Shown: one piece after another, positions 21,289 through 32,249 of the stretch
Numbering within the stretch: position 1 is the stretch's first letter
How the letters are laid out: each line of letters begins with the position of its first letter
Origin: Echria macrotheca
Lineage: Eukaryota; Ascomycota; Sordariomycetes; Sordariales; Schizotheciaceae
Direction of reading: 5' to 3'
Assembly: GCA_030411725.1 (NCBI GenBank)
Contig: MU839847.1
Location: 124,001 to 188,000, forward strand
DNA: 64,000 nt
Program-made: the position numbers and the translations under genes
The notes under the pieces: model-generated
Seen by the model: the letters and a program-made list of their open reading frames with translations, nothing else
The model's database searches: none
What the model was told of the DNA's origin: nothing

Positions 21289-22643
21289 TCACGGCATCCC
21301 CTCCTCCTTCCTCTTCTCGTCCCTCCCACGACTATGCACAAAATTCCTCGTCGACGCCCCGATCGGATCCACCAAGTCCATAATAAACGAGTCCTTGTAG
21401 TGATCGTTCCAGCTCTCGTCCCCGCCGCGCTTGCGACTCCGCGACCGCGACCGGCTCTTGGTCTCGTACTCGACCGCGAACTCCTTTGTCACAAATATGG
21501 CGCCAAAGTACGGGCTGATGACGGGCCAGAAGATGGGCACCGACACGCAGATCGAGGCCACGTTGATCTCGAGGATGATCAGGAGGATGCTCTTGGGGCC
21601 GTACCATGTCGGGTCGTGCGTCGGGTACCAGCCGGCTTTGTAGTAGATTGTCTCGTAGACGCGCCAGCCTGAGAGGGTGATTACGCTTTTTTTCCTCCGA
21701 GTTAGTGGGGTTGATAAGGAAGGAAGAGGGGGGGGGGGGGACGGGGAACATACGTGACGCCCATGAGGAGGAGCACGAGCAGACCGAGGCGCATGCGCAG
21801 GTTGATGCCCGGCTTGGAGTACAGACGGAAGGGGATGGCGACGATGTAGGCGTCGAAGAAGGTGTTGATGACGTTGTGCGAGACGAGGGTGAAGGTGAAC
21901 TCGTCCGCGTTCTGGGACGCGTACCCCCAGCAGTGGGCGTCCCTCGCCAGAATGTTCCACGTGTCGGGGATGTCGGAGCAGGGGAAGATGGCCAGCATGG
22001 TGTAGGCCAGTCCCCAGAGGCTGATGACGACGATGCCGGCGACGCTTGCACGCCATGCCCACGTGCCCTTCTCGAAAACGCGGAGGAACTGGAAGAGCTG
22101 GCTGATCTTGATGAAGGCGGCGGCTAGGTTGAGGCTGATGTTGAGGATGTAGAGGAGGATCAGATAGTTTCTGACATCGCCGACGGTGAGGAGAAGGAAG
22201 TGGCGGCCGGAGCCGTATTTGATGGCTATCTTTTGTGAGTAAACGTATCCCCGTCGGCGTGTGGAAAACTCACAGACTAGAAAAGAGACGGAGGCAACTG
22301 AGGTGAATACCTGGGAGATGTTAGCAAGACGGCCGCCATCACACCCCCGGACGACCTACAAGGTACAAGAAGACGAACAGGTCATCTAGACCTGGCATGC
22401 GGACCACGCGCAGTCGGACGTATAACCTCAGACACACGAACATCCATGATAACGACTATCCCCGGTCAGTCCAGGTACACAACACGACATTCACGAGGGC
22501 CAACCCACCAAGAAAGCCGTCACAAAACCGATCAGTGTCTCCGGCCGATTCGTGTAAGGCGTGGGCTCGCCGAAGTTGTCATATTCGGGCGGCCCAAAGA
22601 GCGAGATGAGCTGCGTGCTATCGGTGGGCGGTTGGAAAGCCAT
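21289..22643 (-). CDS. Rhodopsin-domain integral membrane protein (fungal, PTH11-like fold)
   Basis: Complement of 21289-21685, 21754-22225, 22274-22310, 22360-22455 and 22509-22643, about 378 residues, introns of 48-68 bp. The chain starts MAFQPPTDST, then a first TM, the conserved loop CLRLYVRLRVVRMPGLDDLFVFLYL, VFTSVASVSF, a GSGRHF loop and further TMs to about residue 320, giving seven in all. This order (R-x-x-x-x-x-x-x-G-x-D-D after TM1, K-Y-G-x-G-x-H after TM2) marks the fungal rhodopsin-like family PF20684, which includes PTH11-related receptors without the CFEM part. The C-tail is Arg/Ser-rich (KSRSRSRSRKR). Ligand and signalling partners are unknown; a receptor or sensor role is only inferred. 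The small third exon (37 bp) rests on frame and splice consensus. Confidence 0.82.
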
Positions 22644-24543
22644 TGCATCAGGTGTACGAGTCGAACGTCGAGGGCTGTTTACATGGCGGCCATGGAGATG
22701 ACAGACTGGACGTGGACGGCGTTGACCGGGCGAGTCTCGGGCCTGGCAGTCTCCACTGTGATATAAGACCGAAGTTGTCGTTCACGGACCGTTCGGGGAG
22801 TGGAGGGAGGATGGTAGGGAGGATGGTGGACCTCTTGGTCCGTTGCAACAGTGGCGCTTCCTGCCCAGCGGGCCGGCATCACAAATCCTTCGGCCGCCAG
22901 TGACGGAATGGGCGGCCCATGAAATGCGGACGGGTGTCCGTGTTTCATCCGTGCTGGGCCCGCGGCAATTCGGGCCTGGGCCTCGCTTCGCTGTTGGCTT
23001 TAAAGGGGCGTTCAATAAGGGTAAGGCTGGCGAGGGCAAGGCATAGACGCAGCGTGTACCCGTCCGTGTCGGTGGGATTTAGCGCGTCTCGAGATGCTCA
23101 CCCTCCTTCAGGTGTCCCTTTTTTTCTGCGCTGGCTCCAAGGTGCTCAGTCGTCTCTTGAACACTACCGGAGTTGCATCCCGATGATGGTCTGCACGATC
23201 CATGGAAAATCCTTAAGGCCTGCCGGAGGGGGCTTCGGCACTTGCCCGTGGCATCCCCATTGCGCCGCACGGTTGGTGTTGGGTAGCTTTCTCGGTCCAC
23301 GATGACAATTAATCCGCCTTCTAGAAGACGATTCGCTCGTCAGCATGGTCATGGCGTGAACCACTGCTGGTCGGGGGCGCCTGCGTGTAACGCTGTGCCG
23401 CTGCTGCATTGACGCCAACAGCCTCTTTAGGTGTCGACAGCCGCTGTGCATCGAACAGTGTGTCTGAGAATTTGGATTTTTCGTACTGTTAAGCGACAGA
23501 GTCATCCGCTTTAACCGGCGTCATCCAATTGGCCAGCGACGTACGAACAAGTCGATCACCAACCAACTACAGCTGACTTTTGGTGTTGAAACACAAGAGA
23601 CCTCATCAACCATTTAACATCGGAAAAGAATTTTCCATCGTAGGGCTGCTGTGCCACTCTGCATTCAGGTACGGACCACCCACCCCATGAGGCAACCAAG
23701 AGGTGCCCAGAAGACCAGCACGACGGAAGCCTTGGTGGGCTGGCAGATCCGACGTCGTGGACAGGCGGGAAATCCCCTCATGCCTGTCGAAAAGATGCAT
23801 GCCATCGCCAAGGTCCCGTCATGCATGCTACCCCAAACATGCAGATCCCGCGGTGAAAATCTGAAACAGACCCAAGGTCCTACAGGGTCCTACCCTCCAT
23901 AGCTTTGTCGACTAAGGTTTGGTCTGGTGTTGCGTGTAAATACTGCCGATTGCCCTCCCACCAGCCTGGATTCCGGACCATGCTTTGCAGGCACCCGAGT
24001 CTTGACAGGTCTGCTGGCGTCATGCCATGCCGACCTCACAGGATGTGGTGACCGAGCGTTGCCGTAACCTTGGCAGCGGATGTGACTGTTTGTTGAATCA
24101 TTGGTTGACAACTGCGGGCTTCGTTGGCTTTGGCCTCCAGAGACGGACACCAATCCGCGGCATTTGGTTGTTGCCGTGATCTGAGTCGATTCAACACTAG
24201 TAAACCATCTGCATCTCAGAGAAAAGTCATAGCGTCGAGAGTTTTGTCATCCATTTGGCCGAGTGCAAGTCTCTGTCTGCAAACCGGCCCGATTTCCGCC
24301 CCTGGTGCAGCCCAGTGCTACGCAACTGCCCGTCCTCCATGTATCAGACGCCTCTTTGGTGCGCCTGCGTCGGACTTGACAACCTGACGGCGTCTTCTGC
24401 CCAGCTTAAGAACATCCAGCAAGAGCCAGGAATCAGCATGATACATCAGTCTGCAGTCCAGGGGCTATGAGCTAGAGGAAGCCTGAAACATCTTTCTTGA
24501 CACTACATATCTGACCAGCATAGACTGCAAACCAAAAGACAAA
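22644..24543. other. Intergenic region
   Basis: No supported gene. Several short open frames on both strands show no domain. 22900-23050 is GC-rich. The stretch next to 22644 is the promoter side of the membrane protein gene. Confidence 0.45.
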
Positions 24544-25665
24544 TCAACGAACCAGAAATCCTGGGGTCGGGTCATCGGGATACGGTATCCCGTTACGCTT
24601 GAAGACACGAACCTTCCACCGATCCCACATGGGAGGCAGCTTCCCGTCGTCCTCCTCCTCGCTCTGAACTTCATCAGCCCAGAGCGATACCGGGTTAGCC
24701 TCCCATTGGTAAGGCTGCGCAATCCTGCCAGTACCGCACCCCCAGCGTTTCGGACGCCAGTAGAAATGTGGGCCCAGTCCGACGTCTTCGTTGAAGAAGC
24801 TTCTCAACTCCTTCACATCCTTTAACTGACTGCGCTTCACTTGGTCATGGAGCTTTCGAGTGTTTTTGTATGCCCCCGACCTTATATTCTTCTTGGTTCT
24901 GCTCGCCACTTTCGGCGCCGTAAGCATGGTACCATTGACCGGAATCTCTTCCTCCGGCCACGGTGTACACGTTGCGAACCGCACCGAGACAGTTGCCTCG
25001 ATCTCATGGTGGCCGGTCCCTAGGAATTCGTTGCTCCTGGTACGCCGAGTCAAGCTTTGTGAATCAAATCCGTCGACATTTTGCAGCCTCGGCACGCCTG
25101 GGACCAGCTCGATACGGTGGGCGACGGGGTTGGGGCGTGCTGTCAGCGGCGGCAGCACCAGGACCACAAGCTCCCGTAAAGTCTCGGTGAGCCAACTCAG
25201 GGACCGGAGAAAAGAATTGTCGTACGACACGGGAGGCATGTCGTATCTCGTCAACGGTTCGAGATTCCAGCCGCAGTCGTCGAGAAACACGGCCACACGG
25301 TGAGGGGCCTGCGACCACTGGAACTTTCGGGGTCTTCCGCAGAAGTACAAGCTATCGTCGATCTTTTGGTGAGGGCTGAAGATGTGGTAGAGGATCATGT
25401 CGCGGTCCCGGTTGCGGTTGGTGTACAGCTGCGGGTGGAAGGCGAGATCATAGTTGCGGAGTCCGATCGCTCGCGACTCGGCACAAGCGTGCAGAAGCGG
25501 CGGCGCGGCCAGAGAGCGATGTGTGATGGGCGAAAGATGGCCCAATCCGGGGAGGATTGGGATAATGCGCTCGACGTCGCAGGCTTCCTGCCAGATCTGC
25601 TGGCGCAATTCCGCCGGCAAGCGGGGAAAGAAATGGAAGGTCTCGATGTTTTCCTGGCTAGACAT
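24544..25665 (-). CDS. 2EXR-domain protein
   Basis: Single exon, 373 residues. The N-terminal third carries the 2EXR motif: F-H-F-F-P-R-L-P-A-E-L-R-Q-Q-I-W near residues 10-25, then L-L-H-A-C-A-E-S-R-A near 57-67, followed by a Y-F-N/D-x-x-x-D-x-L-like stretch (KIDDSLYFCG) near 100. These are F-box-like folds expanded in filamentous fungi; their biochemical role is unknown. The C-terminal half is basic with R/K-rich and Trp-rich patches (RTKKN, HFYWRPKRWGCG) and no known domain. The gene stands alone. Confidence 0.82.
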   Translation of the reverse strand: MSSQENIETFHFFPRLPAELRQQIWQEACDVERIIPILPGLGHLSPITHRSLAAPPLLHACAESRAIGLRNYDLAFHPQLYTNRNRDRDMILYHIFSPHQKIDDSLYFCGRPRKFQWSQAPHRVAVFLDDCGWNLEPLTRYDMPPVSYDNSFLRSLSWLTETLRELVVLVLPPLTARPNPVAHRIELVPGVPRLQNVDGFDSQSLTRRTRSNEFLGTGHHEIEATVSVRFATCTPWPEEEIPVNGTMLTAPKVASRTKKNIRSGAYKNTRKLHDQVKRSQLKDVKELRSFFNEDVGLGPHFYWRPKRWGCGTGRIAQPYQWEANPVSLWADEVQSEEEDDGKLPPMWDRWKVRVFKRNGIPYPDDPTPGFLVR

Positions 25666-26736
25666 CTTTGGGAGCTAAAAAGTGGTGCAAAGGAACTTGT
25701 GTTGTTTGATGAGGGGAAGTTAAGACTAGAGGCCAATGGGTGTGGTCTCAAGTCTTTATAGGGGGGGCTCTCCTCAACCCTTCAGTCGTGATTGGTCTGT
25801 TTCACCCGGGTCCTTCCAGGCAGCAACGCCACCCTGGGCTTCCTTCCAACCACTGTTGCCATTTACTCTCAGCTCGTTGAGAGTTTTTATCTAATCTCAA
25901 CCTAAGTACCTGCCTTAAATTTCTCTCTGCGTGAGAGCGAAAGCTCTGACTGTTGGTCCGATAGTTGGACTCGCATGTGGTGCAAAACGATGCCTCCACG
26001 TCCTTAACGTCAAGATACTCGTCAGTGCTCGTCGTTGTATGTCGATTGTGTAACGCGGTGCTGAGTCACAGTCGACAACAAGAGCAGTTGAGAGCTCGTT
26101 TACTGGAGTCAAGGTTGGCACTCAGACACGCCAGCTCAATACCCCACAGGAGGGGTTTTGTTCCCTCGCCGACGCAGTGTTGGCGCCAGAAAACATTTTT
26201 TTTTTCTGGATAGGATTCCTTGAGAGGGGTAAAGAGCTGAGTCGAGACTGCTGAAATTAATGAAGAAGGTTGTTTTCTATTAGCTGCTGCCACGCTCCGA
26301 TGCATAGAAGCGTTTAACATAACAGCCAGTCTTAGTAGCTCGACAAAGAGACATAAAAGTCATTTTCATCCATCCTGAGGCCACTTGTTGAGTACCTACA
26401 ACATTGAGCCCATAACTGCGGGTTGGTGTCCCTTTGGTCCACTGCCGGATGTTGAGTGACGTCGATGTCCCGGCCAACCGTGTTCATGGCGGAATCACTG
26501 GCTAAACTGCCGACCGGCCCCACCATACAAGACAATATATGGCAATGTCTGTACTGCTCCGTCATGGGGTACATATAATGGCCGGCATTTGCTCTAGTTG
26601 CCGTTGTTAAGCAAGCGCGGTCTCCATATTAAGGCCAGCCCCGTCCCTAGCGGGAGTTTCAAGCTTCAAGTTTCTTCCGCAGACACCAGGGCATGATCAA
26701 GTGGATAAACGCCGATAGTGAGTCGCGAAGTACATC
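25666..26736. other. Divergent promoter region between 2EXR and AA9 genes
   Basis: No gene supported. The two flanking genes point away from each other. A GGCTAAA element lies at 26500-26506 on the AA9 side. AT-rich patches occur near 26190-26280. Confidence 0.45.
26500..26506 (+). promoter_or_regulatory. Candidate XlnR/Xyr1 site GGCTAAA before AA9 gene
   Basis: An exact GGCTAAA sits 231 bp before the LPMO start. GGCTAAA is the classical XlnR/Xyr1 core for plant-cell-wall enzyme genes. One short match in about 1 kb is expected by chance fairly often, so it is suggestive only. Confidence 0.35.
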
Positions 26737-27557
26737 ATGAGATCCTTAATCATCTGGTCGCTTCTGGCGGCAATGGTCCACGGCCATTGTGAGTTCCTCC
26801 TCTACTGCACTTAGACGCAGAGGACACAGTATTGACACGCAGGGATCGCAGACAAATTTCCACGCCTGGTTTTGAATGGACAAGCTGAGCCAAGCGACTG
26901 GGTCTCGGTAAGAAAGACCAAAGTGACCAACTCCCGGGATAACGGTGGTATTTCGGATGTCAACAGCCCCGACATGCGATGCTTCCAGGGCAATACGGGC
27001 AAGGCCACAGCAACCGTTGCAGCGGGCGACTCGATCGGCTTCGTCGCATCGGCTGGCATCATGCATTTCGGCCCCTGCCAGTTTTACATGGCCCGGGTCC
27101 CTGATGACAAGGACATCAACACGTGGGATCCGGCGGGCAATGTTTGGTTCAAGGTCGGCAGCATCAGCGCGGTGCAGAACGGGGGTCCTCTGAGTGGAAA
27201 CGAGGCAACGTGGCCTGCATATCGTACGCTGCAATCTTCTCCTACTCAAATCCCTTGAACTAACTCCCATGGATAGACAAGACACAAGTCTCAACCACAA
27301 TTCCCAAGAATCTGCCGAGCGGAAAATACCTCATCCGCGTCGAGAGCATCGCTCTGCATCTGGCGCAGGCACCAGGCGGCGCTCAATTCTACATCAGCTG
27401 TGGGCAGGTGGAGGTGACCAACGGCGGGAGTGGCACGCCAGGTCCTTTGGTGGCATTCCCTGGCGCCTACAAAGCGAATGATCCAGGTTTGATCTGGCCA
27501 AACTCCCCGCCGCCGAAGACTTACACGGCGCCCGGGCCGGAGGTTTGGACCGGGTGA
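26737..27557 (+). CDS. AA9 lytic polysaccharide monooxygenase
   Basis: Exons 26737-26788, 26843-27223 and 27277-27557, about 237 residues; introns of 54 and 53 bp. Signal peptide [16 protein letters not shown] is followed by HWIADKF, so the mature protein begins with the His that forms the copper brace. The AA9 landmarks follow in order: [18 protein letters not shown], the second copper histidine in [13 protein letters not shown] (His92), and the C-terminal [15 protein letters not shown], whose Tyr is the axial ligand. It should oxidatively cleave cellulose or other beta-1,4-glucans outside the cell, using Cu and H2O2 or O2. There is no CBM1; a short Pro-rich tail ends the chain. Regioselectivity cannot be read with confidence. 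Confidence 0.95.
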
Positions 27558-27685
27558 AGTAGCCGTACTTGTAAACAGACGCAAAGTGATACAAACTCCC
27601 TGATCTAGTCACGCTATTTGAGATCTATGTAGCCTCTTCAGTTGAACCTGATAACCTTGTAGTACACCGCGGCCTAGCCAGACGC

Positions 27686-29714
27686 TTAAGAGATGCCATC
27701 CCACGAGAACATCATATCCGACATCCACCCATTCACCCCATCCAGAAACTCCGCACTAAAACTGTCCATCGGAGGCACCTGAAACGCAGGCGCCGCAGCC
27801 TCACCCTGCACGACGACATCCGCCGTCTGTCTCCTCAACATGGGCTCCCACGCGTTCCGAATCGTCCGAATCGAATTGATCACATTCGTAAACGCATTTG
27901 CCCGGTCGACCTCGAGCCCGGCCTCCTCGGCCGTACGCTTGAGCCGCTCCACGAGCATGTCCATGAGCTGCATCAGATCCAGAGAATCTCGCACGAGGGA
28001 CGTGTCCCACCCCGGCTCTTCGAGGAGGGACAGACGGTAGACGGACGTGATGGCGTGGCAGAGCTGTACCCACAGGGAGAAGGAGTAGTGCGCGTAACTT
28101 GCGGGCGGGAGGGAGAAGAAGCAGTCGAACCAGGAGCGGGCTGCTTGGACGCAGCGTGCTAGCATTGCGAGGCGCTGTGAGTCGGGGGCGTGGGTGGTTT
28201 TGCCCCGCGGTGGGACTGTGTAGAGGCCTATCTCGTGGATTTGGAGCTCGATCTCCAAGAAGTGGAGGAGGACGCTGCCTGTTGTTGTTGTTGTTAGACT
28301 GGGGCGGAGGTAAAGGGAGGGCTGGCGTACCTTCAGTTTCTAGTCCGGCAGGAAGTTTCTCCCGTATTTGATTGACGCTGGCTTGAAGTGTCTTGACCTG
28401 GAAGACCTGTAAGAAACCCAACTGATCTGTCGGTCTCGACGGTAACGAGTATGGCCGCAGGGCCTCGTCTCCAATCAGCTTCAGTTTCGCCAGTGTAACG
28501 AGCACCTTGTCGAGCGGCGCCTCTTGTCTCTCCTCGAGATCCTTCAGATATTCGTCCATGCTCGAGTTCCACCGTAACCCGTCGACGGTACGGTTGAAAC
28601 AGAAGGCTCGGAAGGCAGAAACCCTGTCAGCCTCCTGTCAGTCACATGCTTCCACGTCAAGATCCAAGGGGCTGACCTACTCGGACGTGATGATGAACGC
28701 GGCAATGACGGCGCGCCGCTCCTCCATGGTTCGTACCGCGTGCGCCGCGAGCTTCATGGCCAGGGTGTGGTGCGATTTGAGACAGGCCATGGGATGCATT
28801 GGCTCGTCGGCCTTGCGAGGCAGGCGGTCCAGCCCAAGATCTTGGGTCAGACCGGTGATGAGGTGGCAGTACATGGACAGGAACGGCTGCGACGGGCCAA
28901 GCTGGTAGTTCGCCCAGCCCATGAACGCTAGCAGCCCCAGGAGCGTCTCAACGCTGCGCTCGTGCTCGACGATCAGCCGTGTGGCGACCATCTGCCGGAT
29001 CTTCGCGCCGAGGGCCACCTGTCGGGCGGCCGACTTGGTCGAGACCGCGAGGATGCACAGCCAGAGGAACGGCCGTTCCGTTTGCAGTTCCACGGCCGAC
29101 ATGGTCGGGGGTATGTAGATGAAGGGGAAGCATTTCAGCTGCTCGGTCTGGAAGCGTAAAAGACACTCCTCGGCTTCGTCTTCGGAGACGTTCTCGGGGT
29201 CGGATCCTGGCGTGTAGCTTTGCGGTGTTGGGACGGAATACTGATGGCTCGATGCTGACGGGGTTGGGGGGAAATGTTGGGAACTGGGACCAGGTGGTGC
29301 AAACCCAGCCTAGGAGACTCCCGTCAATATGCACCCGCGAGACAACCCGGATTTCCTGAAAGAGCATACCTGAGCCCTGACATCGCTAGCGTCAACCGCC
29401 GCGGGTGCACTAGTGCTAGCGGCCGGCGCACCGGGTTGCAGAATCGACGGCCCTCCTCCCGACGCGGCAGATGTCTGCAGAAGGGTGACCAGACTATCCA
29501 GTTTCTCCTCTAGTCGCGTGGTCCGCGAACCGGCTCGCTTGCCGATTTCTCGGCGCCCGCCGGGGGCCTGTTGACACTCCTTGCCCCGGCGAAGACATCT
29601 CTCGCAAGGTCCGCCTTCGATACGCCGTCGGCAAGAAGTCTTGGACCGCACACAATGCACGCACGCCTGCCCATAGCTTGCAGGGACGAATTCCGAATCA
29701 ACCGCTCGTGGCAT
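27686..29714 (-). CDS. Zn2Cys6 fungal transcription factor
   Basis: Complement of 27686-28278, 28331-28623, 28681-29309 and 29370-29714, about 619 residues; introns of 52, 57 and 60 bp. The N-terminus has a full binuclear zinc cluster: Cys18, 21, 28, 37, 40 and 47 (C-x2-C-x6-C-x8-C-x2-C-x6-C). A linker and a short coiled-coil-like stretch (TRLEEKLDSLVTLLQ, about 66-82) follow, then a low-complexity Ala/Ser/Pro region to about 175 and a fungal-specific regulatory domain from about 175 to 600. It is divergent from a DHA2 efflux pump with 432 bp between starts, a layout typical of a pathway-specific regulator and its transporter. The CGG/CCG palindromes in that gap are natural candidate sites. 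Confidence 0.9.
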
Positions 29715-30146
29715 GACTAAAAGAAGCGTGACGCAATAAAAAAGCCGAACAGAATCGGGGTTGCCAGAAGACGGAAGCCCGAAGCTTTTGGGTCCAGGCG
29801 AATATATCTTGGCGCATCGAATTCCCCCGTTGGCGGAAGCGGAGTTAGGCATTCCACAATCTCCGGGGGGCTTGAGAGCCTGACGGACTGTGCCGCTTCG
29901 TCGCAGCCCGGCCGTCTCAGCCAGTGCCAGCCCTGAGCGGCGCAGGTGGCTGCCTGGACTGGCTGCTGGTCGATCACACTCGGTGAATCGGCGTTCGGCA
30001 TGCCGAACTCCGCAATGCCGATACGCGTACGGCATCTGCCGGATTCCACGACGAATAAAACATGGGGCTTCTGTTGTCGTTTTGGCTTGGCTTCTTTGGT
30101 TCTTGCCTTAGCACCTTCGTTAGCTAATTCTCAATCTCAAGTTGAG
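29715..30146. promoter_or_regulatory. Bidirectional promoter, Zn2Cys6 gene / MFS drug transporter
   Basis: A 432-bp divergent gap. It contains a perfect 16-bp palindrome at 29993-30008 with CGG-N4-CCG at its centre, and a second inverted pair ATGCCG..CGGCAT at 30015-30035. CGG triplets in inverted or everted order are what Zn2Cys6 dimers recognise. Confidence 0.55.
29993..30035. promoter_or_regulatory. Paired CGG/CCG inverted repeats
   Basis: GTTCGGCA/TGCCGAAC forms a perfect 16-bp palindrome at 29993-30008. Six bases on, ATGCCG (30015-30020) and CGGCAT (30030-30035) flank a 9-bp centre containing ACGCGT. The first is a CGG-N4-CCG inverted site and the second a CCG-N9-CGG everted site. Binding by the neighbouring regulator is inference. 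Confidence 0.55.
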
Positions 30147-32249
30147 ATGGTAACCGCCAAAGCAAAGATGCCGGAAGAAAGTCCGGAGGCCCTCTCCTCC
30201 GGGGAGGGCACTGTCGAAAACCCGGACGCACGATCGGACAAGGACGCGACGGCTAAGGACACGGCAGAGGAGTTCGAATACATCAGCGGCATGCGGTTAT
30301 TCCTCGTCATGGGCTCTATCACTTTGGTTGGGTTTCTGATGTTGTTGGACATGTCCATCATCTCGACGGTTTGTTTTTCACGATACCCGTTGGATCTTTC
30401 CGTTACTAACAACATACAGGCCATTCCACGAATCACAACCGAGTTCAAGTCGATCCAAGATGTTGGGTGGTACGGTTCAGCATACAATCTAAGCAGGTAC
30501 GCGTTCTTCGCGGTGTTTAAGTCTCAATGTCTCGGGGACTAACACTCGGCAGTGCTGCCCTCCAACCCCTGACTGGAAAGATCTACACATACTTCAAGGC
30601 AAAGGTAGGCAATATTCAAAAGCTCACGTTCCGGAAGGTTCTAACGAAAGAAGTGGTCGTTTATCTCCTTCCTTGCAATCTTTGCACTCGGCAGTCTGGT
30701 GTGCGGCGTTGCGCAGTCCTCCGCCGTCCTCGTTGTTGGTCGGGCGATTGCCGGTCTTGGCACCAGCGGACTTCAGAATGGCGCCATGACGATTATCTCG
30801 AACTGCATTCCGTTTGAGAAACGCCCAGGTTTGTTACTTACTACTCACGAATGACTCTGCTGACTTTTTGGGGAGCCTACCTTGGTATCTTGATGGGATG
30901 TAAGTGACTGGATTGAACCCGAAATATCTGACTTAACCACTGATGCGTTTGCAGGCAGTCAGCTCGGAATCGTCACCGGCCCCTTGATTGGCGGTGCAAT
31001 CACGCAATACAGCACCTGGCGCTGGTGTTTTTATCTCAACCTGCCTGCAGCCGCCGTGGTGTCGGGCATTCTTGTCATCTGCCACATCCCCGAACGACCA
31101 GTCAAAACTGACAGATCCGTTTTCAGCATTGTCCTGTCGGAGATGGACCTCTCTGGCTTCGCCATATTTGCTCCATCGGCTGTCATGTTTCTGATGGGTC
31201 TTGAGTTTGGCGGACGCGAACACCCATGGAACTCTGCAACTGTCATCGGTCTCTTGGTTGGCTCTGCTGTAGGGTTCGTCCTTTTTTTCGTCTGGGAGCA
31301 CCGCCAAGGAGACAAGGCCATGTTCCCCCTGGCGATGATCAAAAAGCGAGAAGTCTGGACCAGCATGATGGCTGGGATGCTTCTTATGGGCGGTATTGTC
31401 TTCCCGGCAGCCTTTTACCTGCCCATCTACTTCCAAACGGTAAAAGGAGCGTCGCCATTCATGAGTGGTGTCGACGTTCTACCAAATATCTTGGGAACAA
31501 CCGTCTTTGCCGTTCTCAGCGGTGTGCTGGGTGAGTCTCATCCGTCATCCTTCGATTTGTTTTCCAGACTGACGCTCTCTTAGTCAGGAAGACCAGGTAT
31601 TACGTCCCCTGGGTCCTATTTAGTGCGGTCCTTTCTTCCATTGCCTCCGGTCTCCTCACAACTCTGCAACCCGACACATCAACAGGGAAATGGATTGGAT
31701 ACCAAATCTTGCTCAGTGCACGCGGTGCATGTATTCAAATGGTGAGCTCATCCGACCTTTTAATCCCAAGAAATGCTGACAGTGTGCCAGCCCCTGGTTG
31801 CCGTTCAACTGGTCCTCCCGCAAGAGCAACTCTCTATTGCCATGGCACTCCTCGTCTTCAGCAACACATTCGGCGGTGCTGTGTTCCTTACTATCGTCCA
31901 GACCATTTTTGCCAACCATCTCGCCTCGGAGCTAGCGCAAAAGTTCTCACCCACCCAGGTGGCGGGCATCCTGTCTGCCGGAGCCCGCGGTATTCCAGAT
32001 GTGGTCTCCGGCGACGCATTGCAGTTTGTTCTGCAGGCGTATTCCGACTCAGTCGATCTCGTTTTCTATGTACCTCTGGCTTCTGCCATATGTCTTTTCG
32101 TCGTTGCTTGGGGTATGGGATGGCATGACATTACCAAGAAAGGCGGCCCCCCTGGCTCAGTCGGACAGCCTAAAGATGAAGAAAAAGCGTCGCCCTCCGC
32201 TGAAGTGCCGAAACAGGGGGAGCAAAACCCGGGCAAAGGACCATTATAA
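30147..32249 (+). CDS. MFS drug:H+ antiporter, DHA2 (14-TM) family
   Basis: Eight exons: 30147-30368, 30420-30496, 30553-30604, 30651-30828, 30876-30899, 30955-31530, 31584-31741 and 31791-32249, about 581 residues; seven introns of 46-56 bp keep the frame. After an acidic cytosolic N-terminus come [13 protein letters not shown] in TM1 (motif D1), D-V-G-W-Y-G-S-A-Y in TM2, and the TM4-TM5 region [50 protein letters not shown] (motif C region), typical of DHA2 pumps such as fungal HC-toxin/aflatoxin-type efflux proteins. Fourteen hydrophobic segments fit. It likely exports toxic or self-made small molecules at the plasma membrane. The 24-bp fifth exon depends on splice consensus. Confidence 0.9.

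Noticed and set aside
10551..32249. Secondary-metabolite cluster built around the flavoprotein, zinc-cluster regulator and efflux pump
   Set aside because: No PKS, NRPS, terpene synthase, prenyltransferase or P450 is present, and 15 kb of unrelated genes separate the parts.
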